Below, one piece after another: positions 7,200 to 16,079 of a stretch of 21,955 bases of DNA. A program made the translations under genes and the position numbers. The notes under the pieces were generated by a model. The model was not told the DNA's origin. It saw only the letters and a list, made by a program, of their open reading frames with translations, and did no database searches. Within the stretch, counting starts at the first letter, position 1. The number at the start of each line of letters is the position of its first letter. The DNA comes from Cycloclasticus sp. (GTDB lineage Bacteria; Pseudomonadota; Gammaproteobacteria; Methylococcales; Cycloclasticaceae): contig JAGPVU010000071.1 in assembly GCA_018066825.1 (NCBI GenBank), positions 1 to 21,955 on the forward strand, written 5' to 3'.

Positions 7200-9188
7200 A
7201 TGAACGTAATAATAAAAACAGGCCTAGTGGCCGCATTAGGGTTTGCAATAGCCGCACCGGCATTTGCAATCGACACAGGCATTAAGGGGCTAACCCAAAA
7301 TGGCCGTATTAAAGTGGGCGCATCGGTGTTGTACGACCTTGAAGACCAAGGCGACAAACTCGGCCCAAGCAACTGGTTAATTGAATCAAAAACCACCTAC
7401 CGCCCAAATAGAACCTGGACCTTTGTGGCCAACTTTTGGCTGCGCGGTGATCTATCAACAGAAGCAACCAGCTTTCAATCGCCTAATGGTGGGTTGGCAG
7501 ACATAACTAACCCGGATCTAAGTGAGTTACCATCAGTAACCTTCCCTAACAATACAGATTTTAAATTAAATAACTGTAAGCCAGGCATCTTGTGTAAAGA
7601 AACAAGCGATTTACAAATGCTAAACGATTGGGAAGATGTAATTCGCGAACTCTCTGTTAAATACCGCGACCCTAAGGGCCGTTACAGCCTTAAGTTTGGT
7701 AAGCAACAACGTGGTTGGGGTGAATCTGACGGCCTACGCCTAATCGATTTACTGCACGCACAAGACTTACGTCAACGCTTTGCGTTTAGGGATTCAGACG
7801 AAGTACGTATCCCAGCATTAATGCTATCAGCCGATTTTAACTTATCAAAGTTAGGCATGGCAGGTCCGTTCGAAGCACTCGGCATGCACCGTCCAACACT
7901 GGAGTTTAACTTTACCCCAGAAGTAATGCATTCACAGTTCTTAATTAATAACCCAACGCCAACAGAAAAAAGCAGCGCCGGCGGTTCATTTGGTCTGCCA
8001 TGGCCCGATACACTAGATTCACCATCTGGTAGTGGTTTTGTAGCATTTGGTTTTAATACGCCTGAAGAAACAGCAAGAAGATTAAGCTTTACCGATGCTG
8101 AATATTCTATGCGTCTAAAGTTTAATACTCTCGGCGGTGTGGGTACCATTAACGCATTCTACGGTATGCAAGATTTGCCCGTGCTTAAGCTGAGAGGTTT
8201 AAATTTAATTATCGGCCCCGAGCCTGGGAATTTGTTTAACGACCCGACAGGTGCTAATGTTGTTTTACCTATATCAGCATCTAATACCGAGGCTATTGTT
8301 CATGGGGTAGGTGGCTATTTAGATTTCTTGAGAAGCAGTGCAGCAGGTGATGGCGCTGTCGGTAATCCACTAACTGCAGTGACGGCTGCTTTAGTTGGTA
8401 TGGGTGCGCTTCCTGCAGGAAATACGTGTTTTGTTGATGCTAATTGCTCAGTAAACGCCGACGTTGAACTAGACTATAACTATCGTCAAATGGTGCTAGG
8501 CATAACGTTTACCCGTGATTTATCAGACTTTATGTCATTTGGGGTTAAAAACTCTTCACCTTCCGTGCGTTTAGAAATGAGCCATGAATTTGATCACCCG
8601 TTTAATAGATCACGCGTTCAACCTGACGCCAGAATAGATCTCGCTTTTGGTCCAGCATTTGAAGGGGCTTTCGAGACTAATACGGAACCTTTTGGTTATG
8701 ATCCAGCACCAGGTGAAGGTGGTTCAGGTGCGCTTGCTGTTATTCCTAGCCGTGCGATTACAAAAAGCGATATCACCTCTACGATGATTGGTTTTGATTT
8801 TCCATTTTGGGTGCCGGGTTGGGATTCACAAGAAAAGTCGATCTTTACCAGCTTTCAGTTGTTTGATATCTACACCCACGATGCAGATAAAGGCTTGATG
8901 ACACAAGGACCGTATGCATTTGACACGGTACAAGATCATCAAAACTATTCAACGTTCTTATGGAGCATGCCGCTCGATAGCCAACGTTTAATTCTTGAAG
9001 GCTTAGTGGTTCGTGACATTACCAACGAAGGTTTAATGTATCGTCAACGTGTTGACTTTAACTACTTTGGTGACAGCTGGCGTCCACGTTTAGAATGGAT
9101 GCACTTCTCGGGTAATAAAGAGAGCGCACCATTGGGTATCTTTAACAATTCAGATTACATTGAACTATCGTTAACGTACCAGTTCTAA
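7200..9188 (+). CDS. DUF1302-family outer-membrane beta-barrel protein
   Basis: The 662-residue product starts with a Sec signal peptide (VIIKTGLVAALGF, then AAPAFA before ID). The mature part is rich in alternating aromatic/polar strands and Gly/Asn turns, and ends in YIELSLTYQF, a typical outer-membrane beta-signal with terminal Phe. Motifs such as KYRDPKGRYSLKFGKQQRGWGESDGLRLIDLLHAQDLR are characteristic of DUF1302, a porin-like family regularly paired with DUF1329. It probably sits in the outer membrane and admits a hydrophobic substrate, which is inference from family and setting. Two C-x5-C pairs (residues 126/132 and 410/416) could form disulfide-closed surface loops. A good ribosome-binding site precedes the ATG. 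The DUF1329 gene follows after 37 bases. Confidence 0.88.
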   Translation: MNVIIKTGLVAALGFAIAAPAFAIDTGIKGLTQNGRIKVGASVLYDLEDQGDKLGPSNWLIESKTTYRPNRTWTFVANFWLRGDLSTEATSFQSPNGGLADITNPDLSELPSVTFPNNTDFKLNNCKPGILCKETSDLQMLNDWEDVIRELSVKYRDPKGRYSLKFGKQQRGWGESDGLRLIDLLHAQDLRQRFAFRDSDEVRIPALMLSADFNLSKLGMAGPFEALGMHRPTLEFNFTPEVMHSQFLINNPTPTEKSSAGGSFGLPWPDTLDSPSGSGFVAFGFNTPEETARRLSFTDAEYSMRLKFNTLGGVGTINAFYGMQDLPVLKLRGLNLIIGPEPGNLFNDPTGANVVLPISASNTEAIVHGVGGYLDFLRSSAAGDGAVGNPLTAVTAALVGMGALPAGNTCFVDANCSVNADVELDYNYRQMVLGITFTRDLSDFMSFGVKNSSPSVRLEMSHEFDHPFNRSRVQPDARIDLAFGPAFEGAFETNTEPFGYDPAPGEGGSGALAVIPSRAITKSDITSTMIGFDFPFWVPGWDSQEKSIFTSFQLFDIYTHDADKGLMTQGPYAFDTVQDHQNYSTFLWSMPLDSQRLILEGLVVRDITNEGLMYRQRVDFNYFGDSWRPRLEWMHFSGNKESAPLGIFNNSDYIELSLTYQF

Positions 9189-9225
9189 CTGAACACTTAC
9201 TATAAGAAATAAAACGGAGAGAATT

Positions 9226-10644
9226 ATGAAACTTAATAAAATTGCAGCCGCCATTGGTTTTGCAGCCGCTGTATCCGTTAGCGCACCAGCGCTAGCAGAT
9301 ACCAACCGGGCGCTAGAAGAATGGAAGGCTTTTGCCGCCGCTGAAAACAACCCTAACTACGACAAATGGCTCAAACTCATTTCTGATCCTAAAGCAATTG
9401 CTTTAGCAAAAGAATGGAAAGACCTACGTGGTTATGATGCCTATGACCTAATGGATAAAGAGACATTTCCGGCTGAACTTAAGCCGGGTTTGGTTATTAC
9501 AGGTGATACTAAAGCCAATTACCCTTGGTTAAAGGATTACCTGCCTAAAGAAATGATGGACCATTTAGGTGGCTCATGGGGTACGATCAAACAAATTAAG
9601 ATTATTCCAACCAACACGTATTATATGCATGAGGGTTATCTTAAAAATACCAAAGAAATCAGAGACAAAAAAATCAATATCAACATCACTGATAGAGGGT
9701 TTTTAACCTATGATGACGGCACCAGCGCATTAATGTCTGGCCCAGGTGCAACAGCACTGCCTTTTATTCATCCTAAAACAGGTCTTGAGTTACATTGGAA
9801 TTTTGTAGCTCACTCAGTTAATAACGATGCATTAACGTTTGGACCATTAGACTTTAGGGCGTGTTCTGCTGACGGCGGTCTTGAAAGAGAATATTCTGCC
9901 GATTTATGGTGGTGGCATTATCACAACCGTTCTAATGTAGAACCTTATGGTGATATTCCTGGTAAAGAGAAATATGTTGAAGGCGGTGCTATCTTCTTCC
10001 TAGAGCCTAATGACGTACGTGGTTTGGCTGCGGTTAGACAGCGTTATTCAGGTCCTGATAAAGAAGATGACTTTAAAGTATTTATCCCTAGCTTACGTAG
10101 AACACGTTTGTTAACCGGCTCTGATTCACAAGATCCTATGGCTTCTGGCTTAGAGATTACTTGGGATGACTGGCGCGGTTCATGGGCTAAAACCAATGTC
10201 GAAACATTTGAGTATAAAATTGCTCGCGAAGGTTTCATTTTGGCTCAGCCTGAAGTAGGCCATGCTTATCAATCACTGACTACATCTGAAGATAAATGTA
10301 ATTGGGATAACATGGAATTGGAACTAAGACCAATTTGGGTACTTGAAGTAACCGATAAAACGGGTAGATACCAATATTCAAAACGTGAAACGTATATTGA
10401 TAAAGAATTCTTCTACCTTCAGTATCAAATGACTTGGGATCCTCGTGGTAACCCATTACGTGTATGGGAAGACTCACGTGATTGGAGGCCTGCTACCGGT
10501 GATGCTATGTGGTCAAATGTATTTGTTACTAATGAAACAACACAGCGCCACACAACCATTGAATTTAATTCAATCTGGGAAGGTCGGGCAGAAAACGTAA
10601 CAGAAGAAGTATTTGATATCGATCAATTGAGAGATTATCGTTAA
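9226..10644 (+). CDS. DUF1329-family periplasmic protein
   Basis: The 472-residue protein has a clear Sec signal peptide (KLNKIAAAIGFAAAVSVSAPALA before DT) and a mature length usual for DUF1329. The family is believed to have a LolA/LolB-like lipid-binding fold and almost always occurs with a DUF1302 barrel and an MMPL transporter. Conserved-looking stretches include the Trp-rich DLWWWHYHNRSNVEPYGD and the C-terminal RKxxYIDKEFFY-like segment around residues 390-400. A role in carrying a hydrophobic compound or lipid across the periplasm is an inference. It follows DUF1302 after 37 bases, with GGAGAG before the ATG, and is closed by a terminator, so the two form a bicistronic unit. Confidence 0.88.
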   Translation: MKLNKIAAAIGFAAAVSVSAPALADTNRALEEWKAFAAAENNPNYDKWLKLISDPKAIALAKEWKDLRGYDAYDLMDKETFPAELKPGLVITGDTKANYPWLKDYLPKEMMDHLGGSWGTIKQIKIIPTNTYYMHEGYLKNTKEIRDKKININITDRGFLTYDDGTSALMSGPGATALPFIHPKTGLELHWNFVAHSVNNDALTFGPLDFRACSADGGLEREYSADLWWWHYHNRSNVEPYGDIPGKEKYVEGGAIFFLEPNDVRGLAAVRQRYSGPDKEDDFKVFIPSLRRTRLLTGSDSQDPMASGLEITWDDWRGSWAKTNVETFEYKIAREGFILAQPEVGHAYQSLTTSEDKCNWDNMELELRPIWVLEVTDKTGRYQYSKRETYIDKEFFYLQYQMTWDPRGNPLRVWEDSRDWRPATGDAMWSNVFVTNETTQRHTTIEFNSIWEGRAENVTEEVFDIDQLRDYR

Positions 10645-10668
10645 ACAATAGTAAGCTGTTATAAAACT

Positions 10669-10703
10669 AAAAGCAGTGGCGTGTAAACGCCACTGCTTTT
10701 TTT
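10669..10703 (+). terminator. Rho-independent terminator after DUF1329
   Basis: AAAGCAGTGGCG at 10670-10681 pairs perfectly with CGCCACTGCTTT at 10688-10699 around a six-base loop, followed by T residues. It separates the DUF1302/DUF1329 unit from the dehydrogenase-dioxygenase operon. Confidence 0.92.
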
Positions 10704-10794
10704 ATGTTTAAAGCAAAATATTAAGCTAAATTTTCATAGCCAAATAAGGCCAAAAGCAATAATATAGAAAGGCTAACTAAATGGGTGAGGAACA

Positions 10795-12834
10795 ATGAAT
10801 ATTAATAAATCGATACTATTGGCGCTGTTTTTGAGTGCTGTACTAACGGCGTGTAATGACAGCGATACAGTGTCAGCACCCATGCCTGAATCAGCAGCGG
10901 CAACAGAGGTAGCAGCAACAAGTGACACAGTAGAAGCAAAGGCTGATAAAGACGTAGGTGTCGATTATTATGGCCTTTCTCAAGATTTACAAAGGCACTC
11001 AAGCCTTACTCAGATTAATGATAGCAATGTACAGCAATTAAAACCGGCCTGGGTGTTATCACTCGGTGATAACAGAGGCCAACAAAGCCAACCATTAGTG
11101 ATTGACGGCGTTATGTACATGACCACGCACAATGCTACCTTTGCCATTAATGCAAAAACCGGCCGGCAAATTTGGAAAAGTAAAATAGAATACCCTGCGG
11201 ACACAGTCACCTGTTGCGGCATCACCAACCGGGGTGCTACCTGGCACGAAGGCGTTTTATACCGTGTGACGCTGGATAACCATATATTAGCGATTAACCC
11301 AGTTAATGGCGATGTTATCTGGGATGTAACGGCGGTAGATGCAAAGTTGGGCTATTCAATGACCAGTGCGCCCTTAGTTGCTAATGGCATAATGATTACG
11401 GGTGTAGCGGGTGGCGAATTTGGTGTACGAGGCTTCTTAGACGGTTGGAACCCAAAAACGGGTGAACATTTGTGGCGTTTTTATACCGTTGCCGGACCGG
11501 GTGAACCGGGTGGCGATACTTGGCAAGGGGAAGACTGGCGCCGAGGTGGTGGACCCACTTGGCTGATTGGTTCGTATGATAAAGAATTAGATATTGTGTA
11601 TTGGGGCGTAGGCAATGCCGCACCTTGGAACTCACTATTACACCCAGGCGATAACCTATATACCGACAGTGTGATTGCTATCAAACCTAAAACCGGTGAA
11701 TTAATTTGGCACTACCAGTTTACGCCAAATGATGCGTTTGATTTTGATGGGGTGAACGACCCAATTCTTGCCGATATAGAAATAGACGGTAAGCCACGCA
11801 AAATATTAATGCAGGCAAATCGCAATGGTTATTTCTATGTGTTAGATCGCACCAACGGCGAATTGTTAGAGGCGAATCAATTTGTTGATAAAGTAACTTG
11901 GGCAGACGGTATCGATATGCAAACCGGCAGACCGATTGTGGCTGAACGTGTGATCAATATGTTTAAGACAGGTGAAAAAACCGAACTTTGGCCATCTGCC
12001 TTAGGCGGTAAAAACCTTGCGGCGATGTCATACAGCCCAACAACCGGTTTAGCGTATGCCAATACCATTAATGTGGGCTGGAACTATACGCCGAAGGAAC
12101 AAGAATATAAGCCTGGGGTGTTTTACATAGGCATGGCCTTTGAATGGGTATTTGCAAAAGATGAACCGAGGGGCTATTTACGAGCGATAGACCCATTAAC
12201 GGGTAAGGCTAAATGGGAATTTCCAACCGATGTACCAATGAACGGTGGAACACTAGTAACCGATGGAAATCTTGTGTTTTCAGGCGCACAAACCGGTGAG
12301 CTGTATGCTTTTAATGCGATATCAGGTGAAAAACTTTGGGAGTTTAGAACAGGCTCTGGTATTATTGCACCACCGGTTACCTATCAAATAGATGGCAAAC
12401 AATACATTGCTGTAACCAGCGGTATCGGTGGCGTATATAACCATTTATCGGGTGATGTCACCTTAAAGAACATTAACCCGGGTGGTTCTGTTTGGGTATT
12501 TGAACTCGGTACGGGGAATAATACCAGCACCATTCATGCTGATCCAATTAAGCCAATAATGGCAGCGGTGGCATCGACAGATACGAAGGATGATGAAGCA
12601 GCCTGGTCAGCCACCGTTAAAAAAGGCGCTGAGCTGTACGAGCAAACCTGTTCGCATTGTCACGGCGTTAAAATGGTTACCTCGGGCACCACGTATGATT
12701 TGCGTAGCTTTCCTAAAGATGACAAGGCGCGCTTTATCAGCTCTGTAGCCGATGGCAAAGGGTCAATGCCAGCTTGGGGCGACAAGTTAAGCGCCGAAGA
12801 AATAAGTCATATTTACGATTACGTCGTTCACTAA
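10795..12834 (+). CDS. PQQ-dependent quinohemoprotein alcohol dehydrogenase, lipoprotein
   Basis: The 679 residues match type II quinohemoprotein alcohol dehydrogenases: an eight-bladed PQQ propeller plus a C-terminal cytochrome c domain. Visible landmarks are the vicinal cysteine pair C140-C141 (TVTCCGITNRG) that stacks on PQQ, FDFDGVND with the likely catalytic Asp316, tryptophan-docking repeats such as NAKTGRQIWK and NAISGEKLWEF, and the heme site C619-S-H-C622-H623 with Met658 (GSMPAWG) as likely sixth ligand. It would oxidise an alcohol in the periplasm and pass electrons to a cytochrome or oxidase. The N-terminus has a lipobox (AVLTAC, Cys20) after a hydrophobic stretch, so it is probably membrane-anchored, unlike many soluble relatives. 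It leads an operon with the NahAc-like oxygenase, 25 bases downstream. The substrate is unknown. Confidence 0.92.
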   Translation: MNINKSILLALFLSAVLTACNDSDTVSAPMPESAAATEVAATSDTVEAKADKDVGVDYYGLSQDLQRHSSLTQINDSNVQQLKPAWVLSLGDNRGQQSQPLVIDGVMYMTTHNATFAINAKTGRQIWKSKIEYPADTVTCCGITNRGATWHEGVLYRVTLDNHILAINPVNGDVIWDVTAVDAKLGYSMTSAPLVANGIMITGVAGGEFGVRGFLDGWNPKTGEHLWRFYTVAGPGEPGGDTWQGEDWRRGGGPTWLIGSYDKELDIVYWGVGNAAPWNSLLHPGDNLYTDSVIAIKPKTGELIWHYQFTPNDAFDFDGVNDPILADIEIDGKPRKILMQANRNGYFYVLDRTNGELLEANQFVDKVTWADGIDMQTGRPIVAERVINMFKTGEKTELWPSALGGKNLAAMSYSPTTGLAYANTINVGWNYTPKEQEYKPGVFYIGMAFEWVFAKDEPRGYLRAIDPLTGKAKWEFPTDVPMNGGTLVTDGNLVFSGAQTGELYAFNAISGEKLWEFRTGSGIIAPPVTYQIDGKQYIAVTSGIGGVYNHLSGDVTLKNINPGGSVWVFELGTGNNTSTIHADPIKPIMAAVASTDTKDDEAAWSATVKKGAELYEQTCSHCHGVKMVTSGTTYDLRSFPKDDKARFISSVADGKGSMPAWGDKLSAEEISHIYDYVVH

Positions 12835-12859
12835 TTAACAAGTAATTACAAGGTAAGTC

Positions 12860-14212
12860 ATGAACCCATTGGACGAGCTAGTCGATTTTAAAACCGGTAG
12901 GCAGAAGCGAATTATTTATTCTGACCCGGGTATTTATGAACAAGAACAGGAAAAGATATTTGGTCGTTGCTGGTTGTTTTTAACCCATGAATGCCAAATA
13001 AAAGAACCGGGCGACTTTGTGCGTACTTTTATGGGTGAGGACGAGGTATTAGTGGTGCGTCAGAAAGAAGGGGATATAAAAGCCTTCTTAAATACCTGTA
13101 CCCATCGCGGTAATCGACTTTGTAAAGCAGACCACGGCAACAGCAAGAAATTTATTTGCAATTACCATGGCTGGAGTTTTGGTTTTGATGGCAAACTTAA
13201 CGGTGTGCCATTAGAAAAGGATGCGTATAAAGACCAACTCGACAAATCAAAATTTGGCCTTGTAGAAGTCGCTCAAATAGCCAGTTATAAAGGCCTAGTA
13301 TTTGCGACGTTTGATGAAACAGCGCCGAGTTTAGAAGACTACCTAGGTGAAATGAAATGGTATCTCGATATTTGGTTAGACGCGATGCCAGAGGGTACGG
13401 AGTTGATTGGTACGGCGATGAAAGTAGAATTGCCGGTTAACTGGAAGCTGCCGGTTGAAAATGTGTCGGGCGATGGCTATCACTTAGGCTGGGCGCACGC
13501 AGGCGCGATGACGGTTTCTTCAAGCATGTCAGTGGGCGGCTTAGAAGTAGGCAATACCAGCGCAGATAATTCGGGTGCTGTCTCTGTCGCTGGCATGAAT
13601 GGCCATGCCGTATTAGCGGCGTTAGATGGTCAGTCAGGCTATGGCTTTTACCCTGACCCTACCAGTGCAGTAGACTACCTAGAAAAGAATCGGCAAACGG
13701 TTATAGATCGCTTAGGCGAATACCGTGGTAAAAAAATGTGGGGCTCACAAATTAATATGACGGTGTTCCCCAATTTACAGATGTTACCGGGACTTAATTG
13801 GTTTCGGGTGTATCACCCAAAAGGCCCGGGTAAGTTCGAGATGTGGACATGGGCGATGGTCGATAAACAAATGCCAGATGAGTTGAAACAAACCATTCTA
13901 AATAATGTGAGTCGAACTTTTGGTCCAGCCGGGTTATTTGATAATGACGATGGCGATAACTTACAAGCCATTACCGAACAAAGTCGCGGATGGCGAACAA
14001 AGCAAATGGACGTGTATACGAATATGGCTATTGGCGGCGAACACAGCCGTGATGAAATGCCCGGTGTGGTTAGTGAGGGCTTGGTGTGTGAACAAAACCA
14101 ACGCTATGTGTACCGGCGCTGGCTAGAAATGATGAAGGCAAAAGATTGGTCTGAAGTCCCCTCCTATAACAGCCTAGAAGAAGCGCGTGCGACGGAGCAA
14201 GGTAATGGGTGA
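12860..14212 (+). CDS. NahAc-like ring-hydroxylating dioxygenase alpha subunit
   Basis: At 450 residues it closely follows naphthalene dioxygenase NahAc in length and spacing. The Rieske [2Fe-2S] ligands are C80, H82, C100 and H103. The mononuclear iron ligands are H208 and H213 (in GDGYHLGWAH), with D205 as bridging Asp and about D363 (FDNDDGDN) as the third ligand. It should add both atoms of O2 to an aromatic ring to make a cis-dihydrodiol, in the cytoplasm, with electrons from a ferredoxin not encoded here. It sits between the PQQ dehydrogenase and its beta subunit, overlapping the latter by eight bases. The close similarity to NahAc suggests a neutral, possibly polycyclic or biaryl substrate, but substrate range cannot be read from sequence. 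Confidence 0.92.
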   Translation: MNPLDELVDFKTGRQKRIIYSDPGIYEQEQEKIFGRCWLFLTHECQIKEPGDFVRTFMGEDEVLVVRQKEGDIKAFLNTCTHRGNRLCKADHGNSKKFICNYHGWSFGFDGKLNGVPLEKDAYKDQLDKSKFGLVEVAQIASYKGLVFATFDETAPSLEDYLGEMKWYLDIWLDAMPEGTELIGTAMKVELPVNWKLPVENVSGDGYHLGWAHAGAMTVSSSMSVGGLEVGNTSADNSGAVSVAGMNGHAVLAALDGQSGYGFYPDPTSAVDYLEKNRQTVIDRLGEYRGKKMWGSQINMTVFPNLQMLPGLNWFRVYHPKGPGKFEMWTWAMVDKQMPDELKQTILNNVSRTFGPAGLFDNDDGDNLQAITEQSRGWRTKQMDVYTNMAIGGEHSRDEMPGVVSEGLVCEQNQRYVYRRWLEMMKAKDWSEVPSYNSLEEARATEQGNG

Positions 14213-14720
14213 GCAGCAAGCAAGTAACGAGGTCTATATAGCCTTACAGCGCCAGCTGTACCAAGAAGCGAGATTACTAAGCAGTGAACAGTACGATGAC
14301 TGGCTGGCAATGGTGTCGGAGAATATCCATTACGCGATGGAGATGCCACAGCGCCGCTTTAGAGAAGATAAAGGGCATAGAGTGCCAGACAAAACGCCAA
14401 TATTTAATGATGATATGGCGGCCTTAATGATGCGGATTGGGCGATTTAAAACAGGCTTTGTCTGGTCTGAAAACCCGATTAATTCGATCCGTCACATCGT
14501 GAGCAATGTAGAGGTCTTTGAAGCCGAGCTGGCCGGACAATATAAGGTGTATTCAGTTATAGAGGTACACCGTAGCCGTTTAGATGCCGAGCGTAAACGA
14601 TTGACTGCAGGCCGAGAGGATATTTGGCAACAGACGGCGACTGGCTACCAGTTAATAAAACGTAACGCGGTGCTGGACGACGGTGTTGTACTAGACAGTA
14701 ACATTAATTTCTTTTTTTAA
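14205..14720 (+). CDS. Ring-hydroxylating dioxygenase beta subunit (NahAd-like)
   Basis: I start at ATG 14205 (GGAGCAAGG at 14194-14202), giving 171 residues and an eight-base overlap with the alpha gene; an upstream in-frame GTG at 14187 is inside alpha and lacks its own ribosome-binding site. The chain shows the small-subunit pattern EARLLSSEQYDDWLAMV, SRHIVSNVEV-like and VYSVIEVHRSR segments and the hydrophobic end NINFFF. It forms the structural base of an alpha3beta3 oxygenase with the preceding gene and holds no metal ligands. The overlap points to translational coupling and equal stoichiometry. Confidence 0.9.
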   Translation: MGEQQASNEVYIALQRQLYQEARLLSSEQYDDWLAMVSENIHYAMEMPQRRFREDKGHRVPDKTPIFNDDMAALMMRIGRFKTGFVWSENPINSIRHIVSNVEVFEAELAGQYKVYSVIEVHRSRLDAERKRLTAGREDIWQQTATGYQLIKRNAVLDDGVVLDSNINFFF

Positions 14721-14745
14721 AAAATTGTAAGCAAGGGAATAAACC

Positions 14746-15543
14746 ATGGGTTGGATGGATAATAAAGTCGCGTTAGTAACCGGTGGTGCTTCGGGTATAG
14801 GCTTGGCCGTTGTTGAACGATTTATTGTAGAAGGCGCTAAAGTGTGTGTGATGGACCGTTCACAATCGGGCATTGATGCACTAGAAGAAAAATATGCTGG
14901 CAAAGTAGTTGGCCTAACCGGCGATGTGCGGTCATTGCAGTCCAACCAAGATGCGGTCACTAAAACAATTAAAGCCTTTGGCCAACTGGATACCTTTATT
15001 GGTAATGCAGGTATTTGGGACTATATGGTGCCCTTAGAAGCGCAAGAAGACGGCAAGGTAGAAGACATTTGCGATGAAATTTTTTCGGTTAATGTTAAAG
15101 GCTATATATTGGGTGCAAAAGCCGCATTACCGGAATTAAGAAAAACCAAAGGCAGCATGGTGTTTACTGCCTCTAGCTCCAGTTTTTATACCGGTGGTGG
15201 TGGCGTGATTTATGTCGCATCCAAACACGCAGTACTGGGGATGATTAAGCAATTGGCGTTTGAAGTGGCGCCGGATGTTCGTGTCAATGGGGTTGCACCC
15301 GGTGGTACGATGACCAATTTAGGCGGTAGCGCTGTTGCAGGCCAGGCAGAGTCAAAACTCAGTGAAATCCCGGGCGTGGACCAGCTTATTAGTGACATGA
15401 CGCCGCTAGGGTTTATCTCAAAACCAGAAGATCACGCGGGTATATACTTGTTACTGGCTTCTGAGAAGAACGGCGGCTATATCACGGGTAGCGTGATTAA
15501 CTCTGACGGTGGTATTGGTATTGGTAAACGACCAGAACAATAA
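14746..15543 (+). CDS. cis-Dihydrodiol dehydrogenase (NahB/BphB type SDR)
   Basis: This 265-residue short-chain dehydrogenase has the NAD-binding TGGASGIG at residues 12-19, NAGIWDYM, and the catalytic S143-Y156-K160 set. Segments GNAGIWDYM, AALPELRKTKGS, YVASKHAVLGM and TPLGFISKPEDHAGIYLLLAS closely follow NahB/BphB, which oxidise aromatic cis-dihydrodiols to catechols with NAD+. It is the last gene of the dehydrogenase-alpha-beta operon, 25 bases after beta, and directly uses the oxygenase product. An alternative Met three codons in is possible, but the first ATG has the better spacing from AAGGG. Confidence 0.92.
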   Translation: MGWMDNKVALVTGGASGIGLAVVERFIVEGAKVCVMDRSQSGIDALEEKYAGKVVGLTGDVRSLQSNQDAVTKTIKAFGQLDTFIGNAGIWDYMVPLEAQEDGKVEDICDEIFSVNVKGYILGAKAALPELRKTKGSMVFTASSSSFYTGGGGVIYVASKHAVLGMIKQLAFEVAPDVRVNGVAPGGTMTNLGGSAVAGQAESKLSEIPGVDQLISDMTPLGFISKPEDHAGIYLLLASEKNGGYITGSVINSDGGIGIGKRPEQ

Positions 15544-15549
15544 CATTAA

Positions 15550-15600
15550 GACCATAAAAAGCCCGGCTGAATAACATATTCAGCCGGGCTTTTTATGGTC
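15550..15600. terminator. Bidirectional terminator between convergent RHD operons
   Basis: Bases 15550-15572 pair perfectly with 15578-15600: a 23-bp stem with the five-base loop AACAT. The A run on one side and T run on the other give a U tract in both directions, so it can end the plus operon and the minus alpha/beta operon, whose last stop codon is at 15603. Confidence 0.95.
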
Positions 15601-15602
15601 AA

Positions 15603-16079
15603 TTAGACAGGGTAAGCGGTATACCTTGGTAAGACATTGGTATCTGTTACTGCCTTTCTCTCTATATAGCTGGCGTTGTCACCATCTAGTTTGATGGTAT
15701 CAAAATATTGCCCAACGCATAAAATTTTAGTTAGATTGTTATCTCGCTGGGTGTAATAAATCGAATAGTTGAAAACTGCGTTGATTAAGCCATTATCAGT
15801 TTCAGACACGGATACGAGCTGAGTAAAGTGACGTGTTTGATAATGCTCGGTAGAGTCTGATTGAATTTCAACGACCTGGGTTACACGATCTTGCAGGCGC
15901 TCATAACAATCATCTAGCATAAAGGCGATAGGAAAGCCTCGGCGTTCATTTTCTTCAGAAATAAAGGTGTAGCGGCCCTTTAGATTAAAACAAGCAAGCC
16001 AGGCGGACATATCGAGAGAGTCCAACGCGCAAATATAATCTCTATTCAGGTTTTCAATTAAAGTGATTGAACTGCTCAT
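15603..16079 (-). CDS. Ring-hydroxylating dioxygenase beta subunit, second system
   Basis: The 158-residue product fits the small-subunit family: an N-terminal helix region (ENLNRDYICALDSLDMSAWLACF), ERRGFPIAFMLDDCYERLQDRV, Y.TRHFTQLV and a VGQYFDTI strand. It lacks metal ligands, as usual. Its ATG overlaps the stop of the alpha gene in an ATGA junction, so the two are coupled and make one oxygenase. It is shorter and quite different from the beta gene at 14205 and closer in style to the TphA3/AndAd group. A strong bidirectional terminator follows. Confidence 0.85.
   Translation of the reverse strand: MSSSITLIENLNRDYICALDSLDMSAWLACFNLKGRYTFISEENERRGFPIAFMLDDCYERLQDRVTQVVEIQSDSTEHYQTRHFTQLVSVSETDNGLINAVFNYSIYYTQRDNNLTKILCVGQYFDTIKLDGDNASYIERKAVTDTNVLPRYTAYPV

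Noticed and set aside
7772..8149. A 125-codon minus-strand open frame inside DUF1302
   Set aside because: It is antisense to a strong coding gene and shows no domain or translation signal.
14187..14204. GTG at 14187 as the beta subunit start
   Set aside because: It would add six residues read from alpha coding sequence; ATG 14205 has its own ribosome-binding site and matches family N-termini.
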